From contig NZ_FNPL01000012.1 of NCBI RefSeq assembly GCF_900107305.1, positions 58,532 through 122,531 of the forward strand: a stretch of DNA of 64,000 bases. Reading direction: 5' to 3'. Under the pieces are notes generated by a model, which saw only the letters and a program-made list of their open reading frames with translations, had not been told where the DNA came from and made no database searches. Every line of letters begins with the position of its first letter. Within the stretch, counting starts at the first letter, position 1. Of this stretch, positions 52,341 through 60,120 are shown piece after piece. Origin of the DNA: Thermoactinomyces sp. DSM 45892 (lineage in GTDB: Bacteria; Bacillota; Bacilli; Thermoactinomycetales; Thermoactinomycetaceae). Position numbers and translations under genes: made by a program.

Positions 52341-53036
52341 ATGGATAAAAAAATAGACGTGTTAGATAGAGGTTATGTACGACTCATCTCAACCATGGGG
52401 AACGATTTGACGGTGGTCAACTCGGCTCGGGTGTCTTACGACAAAGCTAGTGATGAGATCAATGAGAAGGACAAGAGGTTAATCAAGTTTCTTGCGAAAA
52501 ATTTACATACGAGCCCATTTCGTCACAGTATGCTCCAGTTCGAGGTATATGCTCCGCTACTAGTGGCCCGACAACATTGGAAGTATATTGTCGGATCGGA
52601 CTTTAGGGACCCCTTGACCGGAGCATGGAATGAGTCGAGCCGGAGATACATCACAGAAGAACCGGAATTCTATGTCATAGGGGGAGACAAATGGAGAAAG
52701 GTTCCCGAGAGTTCTAAACAGGGGAGTGGAGAATGCTTACCGTTGGAAGTAGGAGCTAAGTGGACGGAGGAACTAGCGAAGCACTATAGGCAGTGCTTAG
52801 AGACGTATGAACAGGCCATGAAAGACGGTGTATGTGTCGAGCAGGCTCGTGTCTTCCTACCTGCTTATGCCCTCTATGTGCGGTACTATTGGACAGCAAG
52901 CCTGCAGGCAGTTACACACTTCATAAATCAGCGGCTAGCCCATGATGCACAGAAAGAGATACAGGAGTATGCGAGGGCTACTTTATCACTAACACAAAAA
53001 GAATTTCCGTATAGTATCAAAGAATTAGTTAGCTAA
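52341..53036 (+). CDS. thyX: flavin-dependent thymidylate synthase
   Basis: 231 residues, start ATG behind GGGGGTATAGGGA. The ThyX fold is shown by ARVSYDKASDEI, KNLHTSPFRHSMLQFEVYAPLLV, the RQHW...NESSRRYITEEPEFY signature (a variant of R-H-R-x7-S), and HFINQRLAHDAQKEIQEYA. It makes dTMP from dUMP using FAD and methylenetetrahydrofolate. It is adjacent to RNR and dUTPase in a nucleotide-supply cluster. Confidence 0.92.
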   Translation: MDKKIDVLDRGYVRLISTMGNDLTVVNSARVSYDKASDEINEKDKRLIKFLAKNLHTSPFRHSMLQFEVYAPLLVARQHWKYIVGSDFRDPLTGAWNESSRRYITEEPEFYVIGGDKWRKVPESSKQGSGECLPLEVGAKWTEELAKHYRQCLETYEQAMKDGVCVEQARVFLPAYALYVRYYWTASLQAVTHFINQRLAHDAQKEIQEYARATLSLTQKEFPYSIKELVS

Positions 53037-53050
53037 CCTCTATTCAATAT

Positions 53051-53106
53051 GTCCACATTTTATCGATACTGTTTTTATTGACTACTTTACTTAAACTATA
53101 TATGAT
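53051..53106 (+). promoter_or_regulatory. shared promoter type (plus-strand copy)
   Basis: TTGACT (53078) and TATGAT (53101) with a 17-base spacer, preceded by the conserved box TGTCCACATTTTATCGATACT. The same arrangement occurs three times on the minus strand in the antirestriction island. It drives the small gene at 53156. Confidence 0.8.
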
Positions 53107-53155
53107 AAAATGGTGATGCGACAATCACTAATACATTATAACGGGGGACTATTTA

Positions 53156-53365
53156 ATGGATAAAAATCTCATAAAGTTTGAAGAAGAAGTACCTAAGCTA
53201 GGAAAACAGTTTTATAAAGTCCTTGATGCATGGTACGACTTGGATGAAAAGGATTTTGATAAAGTTTCGAATCTATATCCATTCCATAAAGACTTTCAAG
53301 AACTGCCGTTAGATGTCTCGATATGGCACGAATTCATTGAAGAATATCTTAAATCAACCAAATAA
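53156..53365 (+). CDS. small acidic protein (69 aa)
   Basis: 69 residues behind CGGGGGAC. Acidic, aromatic (FEEEVPKLGKQFYKVLDAWYDL); no family recognised. It has its own strong promoter of the type otherwise found before the antirestriction genes, so it may be another early anti-host or DNA-mimic protein. It is followed by a clear terminator. Confidence 0.6.
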   Translation: MDKNLIKFEEEVPKLGKQFYKVLDAWYDLDEKDFDKVSNLYPFHKDFQELPLDVSIWHEFIEEYLKSTK

Positions 53366-53375
53366 CCTAGCATTA

Positions 53376-53405
53376 AAGAGAATCGTATATTGATTCTCTT
53401 TTTTG
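53376..53405 (+). terminator. terminator after the 69-aa gene
   Basis: AGAGAATC / GATTCTCT stem with seven-base loop and TTTTTTG. Confidence 0.8.
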
Positions 53406-53412
53406 TCATATA

Positions 53413-53976
53413 TTAAATGTCTTCAAAGCGAACAATCGTTGTCCAAGGTATCGTGTATTTCTCATCTAGGTATTGCAGGATTTTAGAAATGTTTTTAAGT
53501 GAACGATTTTCAGATGTTTCATTTAGATACATCTCTAGTGTTTGGTGGGGTATCCCAGTGGCTGCCTTGATCTCTGTGTCTGAAATATCTAGTTGATTAA
53601 CTACTGACTGTAAATCGATAGAAAGTTTCTTTTTTGGTATGAGTGGTTCAACATCAAGTTTACGTTTTCGAATTTGCTTCCGATTCGGATCAATGGGAGG
53701 AATGGTGGACGCATCTACGAATTTGACCACATCTAACCAGTTAATATTATGATTCTCTTCGAGATATTGAAGAATCATAGATAGGTTATCTAGGCTAATC
53801 CGATCTTTCCTATTGCAGATATTTTGGATGGGCTTAATATAAATTCCGGTTACGTGCTCCAAATGACGTTGGGATAGTTCCAACTTATTAAGAGTGGATT
53901 GTAAATCAATAAAAAGTAATTTAGTGGGTGTAATAGGCTTTGTATCTTGAGCAAAATCATTTGAGTACCATTCCAT
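53413..53976 (-). CDS. tandem two-domain HTH regulator
   Basis: 187 residues behind AAGGAGTAAC. Two homologous halves (about residues 20-88 and 118-185) each follow the pattern IDLQS-x-x-N-x-L-(E/D)-(L/I)-S...A/V-T-G-I...SK/MILQYL(E/D)E(N/K)...W-x-x-(V/I)-V-(K/R)F, like Cro/C1-type helix-turn-helix units fused by gene duplication. A repressor that binds as a pseudo-dimer is plausible. It diverges from the dNMP kinase gene, and a perfect inverted repeat overlaps the shared promoter region. Confidence 0.6.
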   Translation of the reverse strand: MEWYSNDFAQDTKPITPTKLLFIDLQSTLNKLELSQRHLEHVTGIYIKPIQNICNRKDRISLDNLSMILQYLEENHNINWLDVVKFVDASTIPPIDPNRKQIRKRKLDVEPLIPKKKLSIDLQSVVNQLDISDTEIKAATGIPHQTLEMYLNETSENRSLKNISKILQYLDEKYTIPWTTIVRFEDI

Positions 53977-54022
53977 CTTAGTTACTCCTTATCCTAGTTA
54001 ATTTTAATAGTATATCTTATTA

Positions 54023-54053
54023 TTGACTATTTTACATGAATATAAATGTAAAA
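54023..54053. promoter_or_regulatory. promoter overlapped by inverted-repeat operator
   Basis: TTGACT at 54023 with a weak -10 about 17 bases later, and TTTTACAT / ATGTAAAA (54030-54037 and 54046-54053) as perfect arms over that promoter. It is a natural binding site for the adjacent tandem-HTH protein. Confidence 0.5.
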
Positions 54054-54068
54054 ATAAGAAATATTAAA

Positions 54069-54103
54069 GTCCTTTTTTGTTGCTCCCATGCGCTATATAA
54101 ACT
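54069..54103 (+). promoter_or_regulatory. phage GTCC-N16-TGCGCTTA element 8
   Basis: GTCCTTTTTT at 54069 and TGCGCTATATAAAC at 54089. The ribosome binding site AAGGAGG starts only 15 bases after TGCGC, which limits where transcription can begin. Confidence 0.7.
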
Positions 54104-54118
54104 AAGGAGGTGTACGCA

Positions 54119-54682
54119 ATGCAGATGCCGATAATTTCAATATATGGAAAGGCGAGAAGTGGGAAGTCCACAGCTTCTAGCTATCTTGTTATGAAGTACG
54201 GTCTAAAGCCGTTGTCATTCGGATCACGATTAAAAAAATACTATCATGAAATATTCGGAGTTACAGGTGAGGGGAAGGATCGTGAAGGATATCAATGGTT
54301 CGGACAGCTTATGCGGAGCCGAGATCCTGACGTTTGGGTTAAACAGGTAGATGTATCACTCTCTAGCTATCTACAAAATGAATACTCAGTTGTCTTTGAT
54401 GACATGCGCCAACCTAATGAATACAAGTATCTAAAGCAACTCGGAGCCATAATGATACGTATTGATAGTCCATTAGATATCCGACTTGAGAGGATGGTTC
54501 ATGCAGGAGATATCTTATCTGATACAAGAGTACTCAACCACGAAACAGAGAGTTATCTAGATGATTTTGAACCCGACTATGTAATCACTAATAATGGAGA
54601 TCCCGAAAGTCTTTATTATCAATTAGGTAATTTAATACGAGAAATAAAAATGAAAGATCAATCAATTTCTTGGAATGAATAA
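54119..54682 (+). CDS. deoxynucleoside monophosphate kinase-like P-loop protein
   Basis: 187 residues from ATG 54119 behind AAGGAGGTG. P-loop YGKARSGKSTASSYL at the N-terminus, then GRDPDVW-like LMRSRDPDVWVKQV, VVFDDMRQPNEYKYL and MIRIDSPLDIRLERM, the pattern of phage dNMP kinases (DUF-type NK family). It would phosphorylate dNMPs for phage DNA synthesis. It ends overlapping the convergent gene at 54658. Confidence 0.75.
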   Translation: MQMPIISIYGKARSGKSTASSYLVMKYGLKPLSFGSRLKKYYHEIFGVTGEGKDREGYQWFGQLMRSRDPDVWVKQVDVSLSSYLQNEYSVVFDDMRQPNEYKYLKQLGAIMIRIDSPLDIRLERMVHAGDILSDTRVLNHETESYLDDFEPDYVITNNGDPESLYYQLGNLIREIKMKDQSISWNE

Positions 54683-54978
54683 GAACCGTTTGCTTCGCCT
54701 ATGAACCTATATTTACTAGAATAATTAATGCCAAACTTGTCCAAATATCGTTTTGATGGACAATAACCCGACTTCAAATTCAATTTAAATGTTGTTTCAT
54801 TGGTTGACTCTTCTTCCATCACTGCAACTCCGATCACTTTCCGCACCACATCATACCCTAACCGCAAATAACATGATCCCTCTGTAGAAAGATGCATTAA
54901 TTCCCGAGTACTTTTGCTTATGTAAATCTTGTTTGGATAGATCGTAAGAAAGGGCGTCTTATTACTAATCCCTGCCAT
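54658..54978 (-). CDS. hypothetical protein (106 aa)
   Basis: 106 residues behind GAGGTAAT, reverse strand. Beta-rich with YLRLGYDVVRKVIGVAVMEE in the middle. No family recognised. It overlaps the 3' end of the dNMP kinase gene by 25 bases, so the two transcripts are antisense at their ends. Confidence 0.5.
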   Translation of the reverse strand: MAGISNKTPFLTIYPNKIYISKSTRELMHLSTEGSCYLRLGYDVVRKVIGVAVMEEESTNETTFKLNLKSGYCPSKRYLDKFGINYSSKYRFIGEANGSYSFQEID

Positions 54979-55031
54979 GATTATTACCTCACTTTACTAA
55001 TACTATGTCTATATGAAAAGGAGATGGTCCT

Positions 55032-55379
55032 TTGAGTGATATCGACTCTGGTCATCGAAAATACGAGCAATCCTATTCATTTTATACTACGAAAGGGATC
55101 GGTAGGCTCCTAGCTGATTTACCAAAGATAGAAATAAGAGCTTATGAGAAAGGAGAAACAGCAGCAATCGATATTTATCTCGATCTACAGCAGGCCATCC
55201 AACTTGCCGAACTGACACCAAAACAAAAGGAAGCTATTAAATATCTGTATATACATGACAAAGGAATTGTGGAAGCGGCTGTGCTCCTAAATATAGATTA
55301 CACTACTTTGTCTAGGACACGAAAGACTGCATTAAAAAAAATATCAGAGGTATACAAGAGATGGAGATACCTAGAATAG
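55032..55379 (+). CDS. sigma region 4 / ArpU-like late regulator
   Basis: 115 residues from TTG behind AAAAGGAGATGG. The C-terminal 60 residues form a sigma-70 region 4-type HTH: LTPKQKEAIKYLYIHDKGIV, EAAVLLNIDYTTLSRTRKTALKKI. Proteins of this size at the end of phage middle regions (ArpU, RinA types) activate the late operon. The N-terminal half is beta-rich and unassigned. Confidence 0.65.
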   Translation: MSDIDSGHRKYEQSYSFYTTKGIGRLLADLPKIEIRAYEKGETAAIDIYLDLQQAIQLAELTPKQKEAIKYLYIHDKGIVEAAVLLNIDYTTLSRTRKTALKKISEVYKRWRYLE

Positions 55380-55388
55380 AGGTTGAAG

Positions 55389-55814
55389 ATGGGACGATTT
55401 ACATGCAACAACCACCAGGAATTATTTCAACAAGAATCATCTAAGCTTGGGTACAACCGTATCGAAAATCGGTCAGAACGAATTCAATTGATTGATCAAC
55501 TTATCGAAGAGTACGTTAATGATACTGGATTACGACCTGATCCACGTCAATTAGAAAGGCTTGCAACATCCATACTCTATGAAGATTTACAAGGGGATCG
55601 GAGACCAGACAAGGTGGCGAAAAGCCGAGATCCTATTCTTACTCTAGCCCAAGTAAAGCGAAGACATTCAAAGGAAGTCGGATCAGGAATCCTTGAAGTG
55701 ATCGGTTCAGATGGCCGTTATTATGGTATCGATAGTGACCGTCATTCAGGAAAGGAGATGATGATAATTAATCCTAAAAAATTAAGTTTACCTATACAAA
55801 AAGTGAATCCTTAG
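55389..55814 (+). CDS. hypothetical protein (141 aa)
   Basis: 141 residues from ATG 55389 behind AGAGGTTGA (TTG at 55383 is an alternative). Charged, with NRIENRSERIQLIDQLIEEY and RRPDKVAKSRDPILT, and a C-terminal SDGRYYGIDSDRHSGKEM. Present just after the sigma-4-like gene and probably cotranscribed. No family recognised. Confidence 0.55.
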   Translation: MGRFTCNNHQELFQQESSKLGYNRIENRSERIQLIDQLIEEYVNDTGLRPDPRQLERLATSILYEDLQGDRRPDKVAKSRDPILTLAQVKRRHSKEVGSGILEVIGSDGRYYGIDSDRHSGKEMMIINPKKLSLPIQKVNP

Positions 55815-55880
55815 AACAAGTTTAAAATACCTTTGTTCATTGGATATATTAAATTAATGAATAATTATTTTAAATAATAT

Positions 55881-55915
55881 GTCTTTATTCTTGCTTCCCG
55901 TGCGCTTAAAGAAGT
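55881..55915 (+). promoter_or_regulatory. phage GTCC-N16-TGCGCTTA element 9 (GTCT variant)
   Basis: GTCTTTATTC at 55881 and TGCGCTTAAAGAAG at 55901; spacing remains 20 despite a C-to-T change in the first half. Confidence 0.65.
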
Positions 55916-55937
55916 AAAAGCGTCGGGGAGTGAATAT

Positions 55938-56579
55938 ATGGCTAGAAAGGCACGACACTTAAAAATCTATCCAGAAGGAGTGATCATTGCCAAGCTTTGT
56001 GGAACGTGTAAGACTATGAAAAGACTAAGAGACTTCCATAAACATAAGGACAAGCTAGGGGGAGCCGATAACCGTTGTAAGACCTGTAATAAAGCCAACC
56101 ATCTGGCATGGGTGAAAATTAATCGTGATGAAGTTCGTACACATTCTAGGAAGTATCGGACTATGAAAAGATATCTCAAATTTGATTGGTCAGTTGAAGA
56201 AGAACGGCTGTTAATGAAACAGAGATGTATTCTCACAGATAAAAAGGATGATATACATGGCGACCATTTTATTGCCCTAGCCACGGGTCATGGAGGTACT
56301 TATGAAGCGAACATGATTCCGTTGTCTAGTTCTCTTAACACCTCTAAAACTGATAAAAACCCCTTCGAATGGGCCAGAACCCGAGATGATATAGATCCCT
56401 ATAAATGGGAAGAGGTGGTTTCTATGTTAGCTGAAAAAAACGGATTAACCCCCATTGAATTTAAAGACTTTGTATATTGGTGCTATGGTCACCGTCGATC
56501 TATATCCGAAGTGAAACAAGATCCAACTCCTTCGATAGAATTATGGAGAAGGGCGAAGTGTATCGCCCAGATTGCATAG
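55938..56579 (+). CDS. zinc-finger HNH endonuclease
   Basis: 213 residues behind CGGGGAG. The N-terminus carries a Cys4 zinc-binding unit (CGTCK and CKTCNK). The HNH-like core is DDIHGDHFIALATGHGGTYE, then ANMIPLSSSLNTSKTDKNPF with the Asn and His positions of HNH nucleases that resemble recombination endonuclease VII. It may be a free-standing homing endonuclease or a debranching/packaging nuclease. It ends convergently with the reverse antirestriction island. Confidence 0.7.
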   Translation: MARKARHLKIYPEGVIIAKLCGTCKTMKRLRDFHKHKDKLGGADNRCKTCNKANHLAWVKINRDEVRTHSRKYRTMKRYLKFDWSVEEERLLMKQRCILTDKKDDIHGDHFIALATGHGGTYEANMIPLSSSLNTSKTDKNPFEWARTRDDIDPYKWEEVVSMLAEKNGLTPIEFKDFVYWCYGHRRSISEVKQDPTPSIELWRRAKCIAQIA

Positions 56580-56589
56580 TGTTCCTGGT

Positions 56590-57312
56590 TCATAGTTCAT
56601 AGGTTTTGGTTTGCTTTTTCCCCTTCCCCTTTGTATAGGGACGAATCCATCTCATTTCCCCTGATTTCAACTTTCGGTAGTGGCCACGTACACCCCACAT
56701 TTCAGCTACACGTCTAATCTTTCTTTTTTTTGGCTTTTTTGTAGGAGAACGAAGGACATACATTCTCGGAGCAATTTTCACTACAGATCTTTTCTTTTTC
56801 TGCTTTGGTTGCTTTCCTTTTCTCTTTTGAAGTGTTGGTGTTTCTCTTGGTTCAGCTTGGACATATTCTCGGTCTTGAGAATGCATTTCCATATAAGCCA
56901 TAAGGGTATGATGGATTCGAAGAACGTAGTTCTCAATTTCCTTGAAATCGATATCTGTAACTTTAGTTGCATAGACTTTTTTGAAACGGTATATTTGGCT
57001 TTTCTCATCCCATAATGCACGGAAAATGTAAAGTATAAATGGTTCCGTATGATATGTATATTGATATTCTTTAGACCCAATACGGTCGAATATATAGGTT
57101 TCATCTCGTTCTTTTACTGAAATCACTGCTGTTTCTAAAACAGGACGGAAGCTTCTAACTTTCTCCATATTTTCCTTTCCCCATTGAAGGATTCTTTTCA
57201 AATCTTGAAACGAGACTTGAATCTGATCCATCTCTTCAATCTTTTTGTCTGAATGAAAGGTTTGTGTGATAGTAGGGACGTGCATATTTCCAAATTTCAC
57301 GGTATGTTCCAC
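56590..57312 (-). CDS. hypothetical protein with highly basic tail
   Basis: 240 residues from GTG 57312; GTG 57300 is better spaced from AAGGGTGG. The N-terminal 150 residues are mixed alpha/beta and the remainder extremely basic (RKGKQPKQKKKR, KKPKKRKIRR), ending with WGVRGHYRKLKSGEMRWIRPY...KGKGKK, a C-terminal tag common in Firmicutes phage proteins. It is probably nucleic-acid binding. Last gene of the P1-driven unit of the antirestriction island. Confidence 0.6.
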   Translation of the reverse strand: MEHTVKFGNMHVPTITQTFHSDKKIEEMDQIQVSFQDLKRILQWGKENMEKVRSFRPVLETAVISVKERDETYIFDRIGSKEYQYTYHTEPFILYIFRALWDEKSQIYRFKKVYATKVTDIDFKEIENYVLRIHHTLMAYMEMHSQDREYVQAEPRETPTLQKRKGKQPKQKKKRSVVKIAPRMYVLRSPTKKPKKRKIRRVAEMWGVRGHYRKLKSGEMRWIRPYTKGKGKKQTKTYEL

Positions 57313-57378
57313 CCTTGTTAGATAGCGTATCTACTATTTTTTTATAGGAAGGGAAGCTCTCAGGCTCCCCTCTTATTC

Positions 57379-57936
57379 TTAAAACAAATGCACATAATTT
57401 CCTGACACATAAAGGTATGTTCCATTTTCTTCTAAGTACTCTCCATAGGCTGTATAATCAAAGAATTCCTTTGCAATAGGTGTGCAACCATGTAAAATAT
57501 TTTTTTCTTCTGCCACTTCTCTTGCTACATCTTCCATTTCAAAACAGTTATTGTACACACGGTACTCTTGGTTATTGACGAATACAACAGCACTATCAAA
57601 GTCAGTTGAATCTTCAAGAAAGGCTGTTAATGCAATCAGTTCATCTTCATCGAAAAACTCAATGTCTTGTAACTTGTGGTTGATATCGTTTAGGTCATCA
57701 GTGCTGTTTATTTTGAAAGGCATGTTTTCAGCTTTGATTATTTGAAACCTTCCTGATGTACTTTCCCCGGTGGCTACCTGGGATTTTTGGAGAAGGTCTT
57801 CCATGAATTTTGTTATTTCTTCTTCGTCCTCGGTAGGTAGCTGGATAGATCCACCAACTAGATGGCCCATATGGTATGCATTCATTTCCTGTACCCAAAT
57901 TTTGATCTCGCCTGACATGGTTTCGGAATATAACAT
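57379..57936 (-). CDS. ArdA-like antirestriction protein
   Basis: 185 residues behind AAAGGAGAACG. Strongly acidic. The N-terminal IKIWVQEMNAYHMGHLVGGS and QLPTEDEEEITKFM fit the ArdA opening (I-x-V...N-Y-x-x-G-x-L-V-G...LP), and the C-terminal half has DDLNDINHKL... and DYTAYGEYLEENGTYLY as in ArdA. ArdA mimics B-form DNA to block type I restriction. More diverged than the copy at 59383. Confidence 0.65.
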   Translation of the reverse strand: MLYSETMSGEIKIWVQEMNAYHMGHLVGGSIQLPTEDEEEITKFMEDLLQKSQVATGESTSGRFQIIKAENMPFKINSTDDLNDINHKLQDIEFFDEDELIALTAFLEDSTDFDSAVVFVNNQEYRVYNNCFEMEDVAREVAEEKNILHGCTPIAKEFFDYTAYGEYLEENGTYLYVSGNYVHLF

Positions 57937-57986
57937 TGTTGTCGTTCTCCTTTAGAAGTGTTGTTGTGTAATTACCTTACACTTAT

Positions 57987-58045
57987 ATCATATCGAGTTA
58001 AATTAAAGTAGTCAATAAAGATAATATCGCGAAGTTGTGGACGTT
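57987..58045 (-). promoter_or_regulatory. island promoter P1
   Basis: Minus-strand TTGACT (58010-58015) and TATGAT (57987-57992) with a 17-base spacer, and an upstream CGTCCACAACTTCGCGATATTA box. It drives the ArdA-like gene at 57379 and the gene at 56590. Confidence 0.8.
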
Positions 58046-58095
58046 TAGAGCGAAAAAAGAAGCCTAGTAGGCTCCTTATATAATTCATATGGTCG

Positions 58096-58809
58096 TTATG
58101 AAATTGGTTCACCACTAGCTATTTTCCTTTTTAAGGCATTATACATGCATTCCATTTCTTCAACTATGTAACGTGGAACAGGATGAGAATCACACCATGA
58201 ATCAAAAAAGTAGGCTTCTTTCGTTTCTGGATAATAATCGTATTCTGTTTGGTTTCCGTTTTCATTGTTAAAGAGATCGCCCCATACACTCCCATCTTCT
58301 GTATCTATTATCAATGCCACACTCCATTCACCGTTTGGAGAAACCCAACAAATATTGATCGTATCCGAACCACCACCGAAAGGTATAAATTCGTAATTCT
58401 CCGTTTTGCTTCTTTTATGAATATCTTGTAAGCTACAGAGTTCATACCATTTATGGAAGCCTCTTTTCTCGTACAGAGGAATCCAATAATCCCTATATAT
58501 ATCGGAAAAAGCTCCATCAATCCCGAAAAGTACACCTGAATCAGAACCTAGATCAAATCCGTACACTTCGATCCCCAAGCTTTCTGCAATGTCGATGTTT
58601 TTCAGAATCCAATCTTGATCCCATGGTGGAATCAACCACATTGTTTGAAGGGAAGGAAGCCGATAATCGGTAATATGTTCGACATGTGTTATGTGAACTA
58701 GTCCCTCATAATCGAGGGGTTCAAATTTTTCGTTAATCATTGCTGTTGGAATCTCGATCCATTCGCTGACCCATTGTTCTGCAGCTTGCTTCTTTGTCAT
58801 TGTGTTCAT
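58096..58809 (-). CDS. acidic hypothetical protein of the antirestriction island
   Basis: 237 residues behind AGGAGG. Net acidic and rich in Trp, Asp and Glu (QTMWLIPPWDQDWILKNIDI, TEDGSVWGDLFNNENG, EYDYYPETKEAYFFDSWCDS). Not recognised. It has its own copy of the island promoter, and its composition resembles DNA-mimic or anti-host proteins, which is inference. Confidence 0.6.
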   Translation of the reverse strand: MNTMTKKQAAEQWVSEWIEIPTAMINEKFEPLDYEGLVHITHVEHITDYRLPSLQTMWLIPPWDQDWILKNIDIAESLGIEVYGFDLGSDSGVLFGIDGAFSDIYRDYWIPLYEKRGFHKWYELCSLQDIHKRSKTENYEFIPFGGGSDTINICWVSPNGEWSVALIIDTEDGSVWGDLFNNENGNQTEYDYYPETKEAYFFDSWCDSHPVPRYIVEEMECMYNALKRKIASGEPIS

Positions 58810-58855
58810 AATTGTAATTCCTCCTAGTTATGTAGTAGTGTCGTATCGCTCTTTT

Positions 58856-58916
58856 ATCATATCGAGTTTAATTAAAGTAGTCAATAAAAATAGTATCGCT
58901 AAATTGTGGACGTTTT
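58856..58916 (-). promoter_or_regulatory. island promoter P2
   Basis: Minus-strand TTGACT (58879-58884) and TATGAT (58856-58861), 17-base spacer, with CGTCCACAATTTAGCGATACT upstream; nearly identical to P3. Confidence 0.85.
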
Positions 58917-58937
58917 AGACATAAAAAAAGAACGGAA

Positions 58938-59324
58938 TCAAATCCGTTCTGTCCTAGTTAAACTATGGTAATCATCTAAACTAAGCCTTTTAACCTGGGA
59001 TAGTTCCAGATAGTACCGTGCATAATACATGGTTTCACGTTGTGTTTCGGTTGTTTCTTCGCCTTCGCTATCTCCTAGACGATCAAAGAAAAGGCATTCG
59101 TTATTTTCATCTATAATCCAATTGTGCAGATCAGAAGGTAACCCATAGCCTTCTATGTGTGTTTTTAAACAGTTGACTACTTTATTATGTGAGAAAACTT
59201 GGAAATGGCTATAGTCTTCCTTTATTCTTCGGGTGTCTTCGCAAAAATAGTTTCCAATACCAAAGTCTGGATGATAATATTCGCAATCCTTGTGCAACAT
59301 TACATATATGTTGTTGTTGTTCAT
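58938..59324 (-). CDS. hypothetical protein (128 aa)
   Basis: 128 residues behind AAAGGAGACT. Acidic, Tyr- and His-rich at the N-terminus (YVMLHKDCEYYHPDFGIGNYFC), ending LSLDDYHSLTRTERI. No family recognised. It lies 58 bases after the ArdA gene and must be cotranscribed with it from P3. Confidence 0.55.
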   Translation of the reverse strand: MNNNNIYVMLHKDCEYYHPDFGIGNYFCEDTRRIKEDYSHFQVFSHNKVVNCLKTHIEGYGLPSDLHNWIIDENNECLFFDRLGDSEGEETTETQRETMYYARYYLELSQVKRLSLDDYHSLTRTERI

Positions 59325-59382
59325 TCTAAGTCTCCTTTATAGGAAGAGGGCGAACACTATACGCCCCCTTGATGTGTGTGAT

Positions 59383-59946
59383 CTAGTTGTAATACTCCAA
59401 CCACAAGCCACTTTCCATTTGAATAAATGTACCATTGATCTTCATATCTCGCCCTACACTATCCCAATCTATATACATTGTTAAAGGGTGGTTGTCATCT
59501 ATAGATCCTGAATCTTCATAGAATGCATAGGCAATATCCCCCATTGTGTCTTCATGCCACAATCGATAGTTACCTTCATGTACTTCCTTGAAAGCATCAT
59601 CCCAGGACAAGCCGACATCATTTTCAAGGGTAATGATTGCTTTCTTTTCCTTTTCTTCGAGCATGTCCAATTTTTCGGCAACTTCGTTAAGCTCACTTAG
59701 GCATTCATACTCATGAATGTTAAATGGTGCTTCGTAATCATGAATAGCATATTCTTCATAACAAACACCATTCTTGTATACACCATGATGATATTTGCCA
59801 CTTTCATCAAAATACCCTAAACCAATATTTACAAAGAGATTATGTAATTCCTCCTCGGTATATGGTAGGTCGATCCATTCTCCTACTAGTTCGCCTTCAT
59901 TGTATTTACCTAGATTTCTGATTAAAATTCTGATTTCTGTATCCAT
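59383..59946 (-). CDS. ardA: ArdA antirestriction protein
   Basis: 187 residues from ATG 59946 behind AGGGGGA. A clear ArdA: IRILIRNLGKYNEGELVGEW IDLP at the start, EYAIHDYEAPFNIHEYECLSEL, and GDIAYAFYEDSG...IDWDSVGRDMKINGTFI near the end. Highly acidic. As the first gene behind the reverse phage element and P3, it would be expressed early to block type I restriction of incoming DNA. Confidence 0.9.
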   Translation of the reverse strand: MDTEIRILIRNLGKYNEGELVGEWIDLPYTEEELHNLFVNIGLGYFDESGKYHHGVYKNGVCYEEYAIHDYEAPFNIHEYECLSELNEVAEKLDMLEEKEKKAIITLENDVGLSWDDAFKEVHEGNYRLWHEDTMGDIAYAFYEDSGSIDDNHPLTMYIDWDSVGRDMKINGTFIQMESGLWLEYYN

Positions 59947-59994
59947 GTTGTATGTCCCCCTAGTAGTTTGTAAGTGATGTCGTACCACTCTTTT

Positions 59995-60055
59995 ATCATA
60001 TCGAGTTTAATTAAAGTAGTCAATAAAAATAGTATCGATAAAATGTGGACGTTTC
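59995..60055 (-). promoter_or_regulatory. island promoter P3
   Basis: Minus-strand TTGACT (60018-60023) and TATGAT (59995-60000), 17-base spacer, with CGTCCACATTTTATCGATACT upstream. Confidence 0.85.
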
Positions 60056-60083
60056 CTATCTGGAATTTCCATTATTAAAGGTC

Positions 60084-60120
60084 ATATTTGGTATAGCGCA
60101 TGAGTACGAGAAAAGAGGAC
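60084..60120 (-). promoter_or_regulatory. phage GTCC-N16-TGCGCTTA element 10 (reverse strand)
   Basis: On the minus strand GTCCTCTTTT starts at 60120 and TGCGCTATACC at 60100, spacing 20. It points into the antirestriction island about 60 bases upstream of P3, the only reverse copy in the window. Confidence 0.7.
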
